Shown here: positions 6,507 to 11,551 of the stretch, piece by piece
How the letters are laid out: every line of letters begins with the position of its first letter
Position numbering within the stretch: position 1 is the first letter of the stretch
DNA from: an uncultured Eubacteriales bacterium
GTDB taxonomy: Bacteria > Bacillota > Clostridia > Oscillospirales > Acutalibacteraceae
Assembly: GCA_934465125.1 (NCBI GenBank)
Contig: CAKSKO010000008.1
Coordinates: 1 to 13,730, forward strand
Reading direction: 5' to 3'
DNA length: 13,730 nt
Notes under the pieces: model-generated
Told to the model about the DNA's origin: nothing
What the model saw: only the letters and a program-made list of their open reading frames with translations
The model's database searches: none
Translations under genes and position numbers: made by a program

Positions 6507-7511
6507 ATGTCACTTGAAATAATAAGAAACGATATAACCCAAATGAAAGTGGACGCCATTGTTAATGCCGCCAATTCCTCGTTGCTGGGTGGGGGCGGAG
6601 TAGACGGTTGCATTCATCGTGCAGCCGGAAAGGGATTGCTCGAAGAATGCAGAGCACTTGGCGGCTGTGAAACAGGCAAAGCAAAGATTACGGGGGCATA
6701 TAACCTGTCCTGCAAATATGTCATCCATGCAGTTGGTCCAAGATGGCTCGGCGGGAAACGGAATGAAAAAGCGTTATTGGAATCTTGCTACAAAGTCTCT
6801 TTGCAGCTTGCAAAAGAACATCACTGCGAAACCATAGCTTTTCCGCTTATTTCCTCCGGCATATATGGATATCCCAAGGACCAAGCGCTCAAGGTTGCGA
6901 TTGACGTCATCGGCGACTTTCTTCTCGAAAATGAAATGAAAGTATATATCGTCATATTTGATAGGACGACTTACAAAATCAGTAAGAAGCTATTCTCCGA
7001 TATTGCCGAATACATAGATAAGCATTATGTGAACGAGCATACTGATTATCTCAGAGAAAGTCGTCGCGTAAATGCGCCTGTCTCTGTATCTTCTAAGACT
7101 ATATTGGAAGAGCCGAATTTATGCCTTGAGTCAGCGGTCGAAAACAAGATTGATAAAAGGATCAAGCGAATAGATGAAAGCTTTTGCCAGATGCTACTCC
7201 GCAAAATTGATGAAAAAGGGATGACGGATGCAGAATGTTATAAAAAAGCAAATATTGACCGCAAATTGTTTTATGAAATTCGCACCGATATTCATTACAA
7301 GCCCAGCAAACCTACTGTCATTGCTTTTGCCGTTTCATTAGAATTATCTCTTTCAGAAACAAAAGAGATGCTCCAAAAAGCGGGTTTGGCCCTTTCACAC
7401 AGAAATAAATTTGATATTATCATTGAATACTTTATCTCGAAGGCAAACTATAATGTTTTTGAAATTAACGAAGCACTGTTTGCATTTGATCAGAGCTTGT
7501 TAGGTGCATAA
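6507..7511 (+). CDS. Macro-domain protein (ADP-ribose binding / O-acetyl-ADP-ribose deacetylase-like) with helical C-terminal domain
   Basis: This intact 334-aa gene starts at ATG 6507 behind AAGGAGAG at 6496-6503. Residues 1 to about 165 form a canonical macro domain: DAIVNAANSSLLGGGGVDG with IHRAAG near the N-terminus (ADP-ribose-binding loop 1), VIHAVGPRW in the middle, and PLISSGIYGYP (binding loop 2). Such domains bind ADP-ribose and often remove it from proteins, nucleic acids or O-acetyl-ADP-ribose. Residues from about 205 to 334 form a separate helical region (LLRKIDEKGMTDAECYKKA, IHYKPSKPTVIAFAVSLEL, LSETKEMLQKAGLAL) that looks HTH-like and may bind nucleic acid or a partner. It follows the FRG relic by 11 bases and precedes a broken vWA gene; such macro proteins are often found beside vWA genes, as I recall. 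It is the only undamaged gene in the block 3612-8290. A DarG-like antitoxin role is possible, but no DarT is visible. Confidence 0.9.
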   Translation: MSLEIIRNDITQMKVDAIVNAANSSLLGGGGVDGCIHRAAGKGLLEECRALGGCETGKAKITGAYNLSCKYVIHAVGPRWLGGKRNEKALLESCYKVSLQLAKEHHCETIAFPLISSGIYGYPKDQALKVAIDVIGDFLLENEMKVYIVIFDRTTYKISKKLFSDIAEYIDKHYVNEHTDYLRESRRVNAPVSVSSKTILEEPNLCLESAVENKIDKRIKRIDESFCQMLLRKIDEKGMTDAECYKKANIDRKLFYEIRTDIHYKPSKPTVIAFAVSLELSLSETKEMLQKAGLALSHRNKFDIIIEYFISKANYNVFEINEALFAFDQSLLGA

Positions 7512-7540
7512 TTGTCGCCCGCCAAGCGACCAGATATCTC

Positions 7541-7588
7541 TTCATAGATGTTAAGATTTAGACGTCGAATGAAAGAGAGGTCTTTTTT
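7541..7588 (+). promoter_or_regulatory. Hairpin leader before the vWA gene, carrying a direct-repeat copy
   Basis: In the 77-base gap between the macro and vWA genes, CTCTTCAT (7537-7544) can pair with ATGAAAGAG with one bulged base, enclosing AGATGTTAAG at 7546-7555. GAAAGAGAGG, part of the right arm, is the likely ribosome site of the ATG at 7589, and a T-run follows. It could be an attenuator or an RBS-masking hairpin. The enclosed sequence resembles 3515-3546. Confidence 0.35.
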
Positions 7589-8290
7589 ATGAATAACAGT
7601 ATTACAGAATTAATATTCATCCTTGACCGCAGCGGCTCAATGGCAGGTTTTGAAAGTGATACCGCTGGAGGTTTTCATGCAATGCTTGAAAAGCAGCAGG
7701 CGGTAGCAGGCAAATGTTTCGTCTGAACTGTACTATTTAATCATTACAGTAAGGTTTTACATGATCGATTGGATTTAAACCACATTCAGAAAATGACCGC
7801 CAATGATTGTACAGTGGGAGGATACACGGTGCTGCTGGGTACAGTTGGCGGTGCAATCCGCCACATAGGTAATATTTATAAATATGCCCTCCCTGAAGAT
7901 GTCCCCGAACATACCGTATTCATCATTACAACCGATGGTCAGGAAAATGCAAGCTGACAATATACCGCCAGTCGGGTAAAACAAATGATCCAATGATAAA
8001 AAGAAAAACATGGATGAGAGTTTATCTTTTTGGGTGCTAATATTAAAGCAGTGGAAACTGCTGAAAATTTTGGCATTGATAGAGAGTAGTCGGTACATTA
8101 TCACTGTGATAGTGAAGGTACACAGCTTAATTATGACGTAATGAGCGACGCCATCTGTTCTGTAGGTGAAAACAAACCTCTGTCTGCTAATTGGAAGAAG
8201 AAAATTGATGAAGATTTTATGTTTTTCATCGAATTCATTATGAACGGTTGCACCAGCGGGCAAGCGCCCGCGAACGAGTCGCGCACTTAG
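7589..8290 (+). pseudogene. vWA-domain protein with six in-frame stops and no frameshift
   Basis: The ATG at 7589, behind GAGAGG, opens a von Willebrand factor A domain: LIFILDRSGSMAGFE gives the metal-site motif DxSxS at residues 13-17, GGYTVLLGTVGGAI supplies the third metal-site Thr region, and FIITTDGQENAS the closing Asp. The C-terminal part reads EFIFLGANIKAVETAENFG, then YHCDSEGTQLNYDVMSDAI. All of it is in one frame, yet TGA 7724, TGA 7955, TGA 7994, TAA 7997, TGA 8015 and TAG 8087 interrupt it. Several stops sit where the family has Arg, Gln or Trp and fit single transitions. The likely native end is near 8225, and the frame then runs into array C. vWA proteins bind divalent metal and mediate protein contacts. 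Its upstream neighbour is the intact macro gene, so a two-gene unit is likely. Confidence 0.85.
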
Positions 8291-8500
8291 ATGGTGTGTG
8301 ACTTATTTATTTTTTTCCCGCCACTTAATTATGCCCTATAAGATGGATTGTACCAGTCGAGAGCCTCGGTGCGCAAGTTGTATCTGTTTTTTCTTTTTAT
8401 GAAATTAGTTGCACGCGATTTAGAGTTATGCCTATCAAAATGACTCGTACCGACTGTGTTGGGGCAAGTCACTCTTATAGTTTGAGTGCGATTTTTTCTT
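8239..8500 (+). repeat. Array C: three structured repeat units
   Basis: Three units start at about 8239, 8330 and 8427, spaced 91 and 97 bases. C1: TATGAACGGTTGCACCA, perfect first hairpin GCGGGC 8256-8261 with GCCCGC 8266-8271, then a second hairpin AGTCGCGCAC 8277-8286 with GTGTGTGACT 8294-8303, and T's. C2: TATGCCCTATAAGA, first hairpin GTCGA 8356-8360 with TCGGT 8366-8370 (two wobble pairs), GCGCAAGTT, then a T-rich end with a decayed second hairpin. C3: TATGCCTATCAAAA, first hairpin CCGAC 8450-8454 with GTTGG 8458-8462, GCAAGTC, an imperfect second hairpin and six T's from 8491. Order and spacing match arrays A and B. The leader seen there is not clear here. C1 begins close to the end of the vWA relic. 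Function unknown. Confidence 0.68.
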
Positions 8501-8521
8501 TTATTTCTGCGCTTTTTTCTG

Positions 8522-8842
8522 CTAGTGTCGCTCGCTTTCCATAACCAAGGTTTGTAAATTTTTTAAGTAAACCACCTTCACTTGCAATCGCTGGTGTTCC
8601 GCCATGAGATCTTCTTCTACCTTATTTGACAACTTTTAGGGATATCCCTTGCTGTCACGACCACGACGTTCCATGTACAAGCCTTTTGGATCTTCTGCTA
8701 GGTAGATCTGTTCCCATGAAGCTACCCGTTTGTCATAGAGTATTTTAAATTGTCGTGCTGCCTTTTTGTAACTTAGTTTCTCTCTGTACATGGTTTTTAA
8801 AACCCTATGCTTAAACTTGCTTATCAATTGGGGGCAGTTCAT
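8522..8842 (-). pseudogene. IS3-family (IS150-like) OrfA transposase relic
   Basis: On the minus strand from ATG 8842-8840 the frame reads FKHRVLKTMYREKLSYKKAARQF, then WEQIYLAEDPKGLYMERRGR. It stops at TAA (complement of 8636-8638) and continues in frame as KLSNKVEEDLMAEHQRL and VYLKNLQTLVMESERH to TAG (complement of 8522-8524). This is the second helix-turn-helix plus the leucine-zipper end of an IS150-type OrfA, the DNA-binding subunit. The first HTH and all of OrfB are missing. The 5' end on the minus strand, TGAACTGCCCCC (complement of 8830-8841), resembles IS3-family terminal repeats, so the ORF start may lie in an inverted repeat of an internally deleted copy. The downstream end abuts array C. 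Confidence 0.75.
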
Positions 8843-8960
8843 TAAAACACAACAAAGTTACTTTCTCGAGATTTGTGATTTTTAGAAGATGTTTTTTAAA
8901 GTACAATCATTTAACGCAACGCTTCTATTTTATGATACAATATGTAAAAACTTTTTGGGA

Positions 8961-9412
8961 ATGAAACCAATTATGATAATAGTGAGGGAATGTCATGCTT
9001 CTGATTGTAATAAAATTTATGAGCTCAATAAATCTGCGTTTGGATACCAATATAGTTTGGAAAAAACAAAGGACAGGTTATGTGAAATTTTGAAACGCGG
9101 AAAAGGTAAAATTTTTGTTGCCTGTGTGGACAATGAAGTTGTGGGATACATTCATGGTATTGACTATGAGTGTACTTATTCATCCCCTCTTAAAAATTAG
9201 TAGCGCTCGCTGTTGATCAAACATACCGAGGTAAAGGAATAGGCAGGATATTGCTGGAGACTGTTGAGAATTGGGCTAGAGAAAGTAATTGCTGTGGCGT
9301 TTGTCTAATTTCTGGGTTTGACAGAATCAATACGCATCAATTTTATTTGCATTGTGGATATCATGATAGAAAAGATCAAAAAATTTTTGTTAAGCTATTT
9401 ATGAAAGAGTGA
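8961..9412 (+). pseudogene. GNAT-family N-acetyltransferase with one frameshift
   Basis: The N-terminal part from ATG 8961 (or 8973) reads IIVRECHASDCNKIYELN, then KIFVACVDNEVVGYIHG, the beta strands before the acetyl-CoA site, and ends at TAG 9198-9200. One lost base near 9196 explains the break, since the next frame continues with LVALAVDQTYRGKGIGRIL. Its R-G-K-G-I-G is the acetyl-CoA pyrophosphate loop (motif A). It goes on to FDRINTHQFYLHCGYH, a typical motif B, and ends at TGA 9410-9412. Rejoined, it is about 150 aa, the normal size for a single-domain GNAT. Substrate cannot be predicted. The longer open frame from 8889 adds residues unlike the family, so I prefer the later start. It stands alone, with decayed sequence on both sides. 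Confidence 0.85.
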
Positions 9413-9481
9413 TTTTAATTTATCTGAGGTATTGCTGCTTAATCGTACAGAATTTGTTTGATTTTTTCTACCCTCTATGAG

Positions 9482-9843
9482 TACGTTACGTTAAAGTTCT
9501 TGTGTAAAAAAGCAACTAGAGTAGTTGTTACGGAAGAAACCATAATAGCAGTACACTGCATTCAAGCGATGGGAATAGATAGGAAAGACTGAGGAGGTTT
9601 ATTCTCTGTTGCTGATGAAGAATTCTAAGAATCGTTTATTGATCTATTTCCGGCGTTACTCTCTTCAGATGGATCATTAGATAAATTACTAGATTCTTCG
9701 CCACTGGAGGTTGTGTTCCGATGTGCAGTCAGAATTACATATTTATTTTGGTCAATTGGGTTGATACTATGAAAACGCAACAAATAAGCTCTGGTACGTA
9801 CACTCCAGAAACAAGCGACCTCTTCTGGAATTTAAAAGAGTAA
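9482..9843 (+). pseudogene. Possible decayed gene of unknown family
   Basis: One frame is protein-like over about 290 bases despite stops: VTLKFLCKKATRVVVTEET, AVHCIQAMGIDRKD, stop TGA, GGLFSVADEEF, stop TAA, ESFIDLFPALLSSDGSLDKL, LEVVFRCAVRITYLFWSIG. It then hits TGA near 9770, and an overlapping frame from ATG 9773 reads MKTQQISSGTYTPETSDLFW and ends at 9843. The pattern (in-frame stops at possible Trp positions, then one frame change) resembles the decay of neighbouring genes. I do not recognise the family, and chance cannot be excluded. Confidence 0.3.
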
Positions 9844-10206
9844 ACACTATCGAACTTCTCTTAGAGCGACAATACCACCGAGAACATAGATGCGTTGAGA
9901 AATTACCTGATTTGGGCTATTTGAATCCAGTATCAAGATAGAAGAAATGAAAATCTTTCTGAAAGAAAATTTTAAATTGGTTAGAATAAAAGATTTTGGG
10001 TTATTTAGTAATTGAGAATTCAAAAATTTAATAAAACTATTTTCGTTCCGACATGCATTGTCATTGAGAGTTATCATTAATTTAGGGTGAAAACTTGGAT
10101 TGTAGTACTATAAAAGTAAACATTAATCGTTAAAAATTCGAAAATATTGGGTTGAAGTTCTTTGATTTGACAAAAAATTTGCAAGGAACTTAGCATGATA
10201 AAATTC
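9844..10206 (+). other. AT-rich spacer with no recognised gene
   Basis: No supported gene, repeat or RNA is seen here. A 76-aa open frame on the minus strand (9847-10077) lacks a ribosome site and recognisable motifs. It may be the mirror of old coding sequence. Confidence 0.5.
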
Positions 10207-10235
10207 GTGACAAAGATAGGAAAAAGTATTATAAT
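10207..10235 (+). promoter_or_regulatory. Promoter of the 257-aa unknown gene
   Basis: GTGACA (10207-10212) and a perfect TATAAT (10230-10235) are 17 bases apart, the ideal sigma-A spacing. The ribosome site AGGAGG follows at 10253-10258 and the TTG start at 10266. A second -35-like TTGACA lies upstream at about 10166. Confidence 0.75.
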
Positions 10236-10265
10236 TAAAAATAAAAATTTTTAGGAGGAACATCT

Positions 10266-11039
10266 TTGAAAAAAGCATTTCAACTGATTGTTGATCGCAT
10301 TAGTGCAGCACTGTTAGAGCAACAATTTTCATTGGTCGAAGCAACCGAGGAAAACACAGCACTATTTGTGAATGAAACAACAGCGTACAGTTTATTTTAC
10401 GATAAAGAAAAAAAGCAGTTTGCGCTTCGGACTTGTCCTGTTACAGAAGACGGACCGGACGGATCTTGGAAAACAATTTCAGCTTGGTTGTTTGACCCGG
10501 ATATAGACTCACAGCGCGATGCAGAGGGAATCGCTGCAGACTTTGCAGAGACAATTCAGGGGCCAAAGAGGAAGGCGATCGTACAGGGTGCGAAGAAGAA
10601 AAAGAAAGACGCAGAAAATACCGTTGACCCTTTGTTCTTGATGAACCGGCTTGTTAATATTTTCCCAGAGCTTCGTGAAGAGATTCGGGTCGAAAAGGAA
10701 TGCTACAGTACCTTTCGCGGTGTGACCTTTACAGAGAAGAATGTATTGCCTAGAATGCAGTCACTTTTGCGCCAAAGGACGAACAGCGCAAAACTCAAGA
10801 AGTTTTGTGCGCTTTTGAGTGATATGTACCATGTAGGAGATTTAGATGTACGCGGAATTATTACAGCGTTGCTCCTCAATTCTATTGAAGAGGAAGAGAT
10901 GTGCAGACGAGTTGAAGAAGAGATCAGCGATGAATTAAAGAAAGCGTGGAAAACAGCACGTAAATTAAAAAATAAAAAGATTAGACCGGAAAAGCCAAAG
11001 AAAAAGAAGAGTTTCATGGCTGATACGTTGAGCAAATAA
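10266..11039 (+). CDS. Conserved-looking hypothetical protein, lysine-rich, unknown function
   Basis: This intact 257-aa gene starts with TTG at 10266, seven bases after a perfect AGGAGG, which decides the start (MKKAFQLIVDRI). I do not recognise the family. The N-terminal part (1 to about 95) looks mixed alpha/beta, with TTAYSLFYDKEKKQFALRT suggesting adjacent beta strands. A lysine run follows at residues 110-114, then a mainly helical region (DPLFLMNRLVNIFPELREE, LLRQRTNSAKLKKFCALL, IITALLLNSIEEEEMC). The C-terminus from about 220 is strongly basic (ARKLKNKKIR, PEKPKKKK). There is no signal peptide or membrane segment, so it is probably cytoplasmic, and the basic tail could bind nucleic acid; that is inference. 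It has its own promoter and stands alone. Codon use and an intact frame contrast with the decayed genes upstream. Confidence 0.85.
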   Translation: MKKAFQLIVDRISAALLEQQFSLVEATEENTALFVNETTAYSLFYDKEKKQFALRTCPVTEDGPDGSWKTISAWLFDPDIDSQRDAEGIAADFAETIQGPKRKAIVQGAKKKKKDAENTVDPLFLMNRLVNIFPELREEIRVEKECYSTFRGVTFTEKNVLPRMQSLLRQRTNSAKLKKFCALLSDMYHVGDLDVRGIITALLLNSIEEEEMCRRVEEEISDELKKAWKTARKLKNKKIRPEKPKKKKSFMADTLSK

Positions 11040-11103
11040 TTTTTATAGGATGAATCAAGACAGAAACTTTAGAAGCAAACATTGGTAACGATACTAAAAA
11101 TAT

Positions 11104-11176
11104 ATCGTTCCAGCTCAGTTGGTAGAGCATTCGGTTGTGAACTGACGAGTCTTTGCTTTAAGCCCAACAGGAGAGG
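11104..11176 (+). tRNA. tRNA-His(GTG)-like relic, probably a pseudogene
   Basis: The D-arm is perfect (GCTCAGTTGGTAGAGC, 11113-11128). The anticodon loop TTGTGAA (11135-11141) puts GTG in the anticodon place, with 4 of 5 pairs in its stem (11130-11134 with 11142-11146). The T-arm is damaged: the loop reads TTTAAGC in place of TTCRANY, and only three of five stem pairs remain. The acceptor ends (11104-11110 and 11169-11175) hardly pair, and no CCA follows. In addition, TATCGTT at its 5' end pairs perfectly with AACGATA just upstream, which competes with tRNA folding. A strong terminator follows. I read it as a decayed tRNA-His or a tRNA-like RNA element, not a working tRNA. Confidence 0.5.
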
Positions 11177-11180
11177 CTGA

Positions 11181-11218
11181 AAAAAAGGGAGCGATGAAAA
11201 TCATTTGCTCCCTTTTTT
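11181..11218 (+). terminator. Strong rho-independent terminator after the tRNA-like relic
   Basis: AAAAAAGGGAGC (11181-11192) pairs perfectly with GCTCCCTTTTTT (11207-11218), a 12-bp stem with A's before and T's after, so it can work in both directions. It closes the transcript of the 257-aa gene and the tRNA-like relic. Confidence 0.9.
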
Positions 11219-11230
11219 GTGTAATAAGGA

Positions 11231-11258
11231 AAGGAGGTTGTGGCGTATGGATAGGTGA
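11231..11258 (+). other. Lone ribosome site and three-codon ORF
   Basis: AAGGAGG at 11231-11237 lies nine bases before ATG 11247, but the frame reads only Met-Asp-Arg and then TGA. This is either a relic of a deleted gene or a minimal leader. The rest of the 11219-11503 gap is AT-rich, with no other gene seen; it presumably holds the promoter of the GH3 gene, but I cannot fix it. Confidence 0.35.
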
Positions 11259-11551
11259 GGACAGTTCTTCATATCTTCATAAGAAAAACACATTCTGCCG
11301 AGCAATGACTCTTAAAAGGGGCAAGTTTCATTGTTTTGTAGGATTTTCTCGCAGGTTTCGATAATAAATTTTGATAAGTCTATTGATATAGTTTAAGATA
11401 TAGAATACTATTATAATAATTTATTGTTTAATATTAGTGAAAATCGTATTTTTTTGAATGTTTTGATGTTTTTAATACCTTTTTCTATACGAAACAGATT
11501 ATAGTGTTCAAACTCTGGTTTGGTTTAATGAAGAAAGAGGAGAGTCTATAT

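Noticed and set aside
6507..7511. DarTG toxin-antitoxin pair
   Set aside because: The macro protein could resemble DarG, but no DarT-like ADP-ribosyltransferase is present and its C-terminal region is not clearly DarG-like.
7775..8263. 162-aa open frame on the minus strand
   Set aside because: It is the mirror of the vWA pseudogene, whose plus-strand frame shows clear vWA motifs, and it has no family features.
7589..8290. Stop-codon reassignment (TGA as Trp or Arg) to explain the vWA stops
   Set aside because: TAA and TAG also interrupt the gene, and TGA is the normal stop of intact genes here, such as the GH3 gene.
799..8500. CRISPR array
   Set aside because: Units are about 95 bases, diverged and structured, not 25-40-base identical repeats with unique spacers, and no cas gene is present.
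799..8500. Integron attC sites flanking gene cassettes
   Set aside because: The gene-then-repeat pattern is suggestive, but the paired core sites RYYYAAC and GTTRRRY are not seen, the units carry a conserved 5' motif and are tandem, and no tyrosine integrase is in view.
799..8500. TIGR-type guide arrays or type III toxin-antitoxin RNA repeats
   Set aside because: No Nop-domain Tas protein and no ToxN-like RNase gene lies near, and unit length is too long for ToxI-like repeats.
9847..10077. 76-aa open frame on the minus strand
   Set aside because: No ribosome site and no recognisable motif; AT-rich sequence gives such frames by chance.
11504..11551. GTG 11504 as the GH3 start
   Set aside because: It lacks a ribosome site, whereas ATG 11552 has AGAGGAG at good distance, and the extra 16 residues do not look like family sequence.
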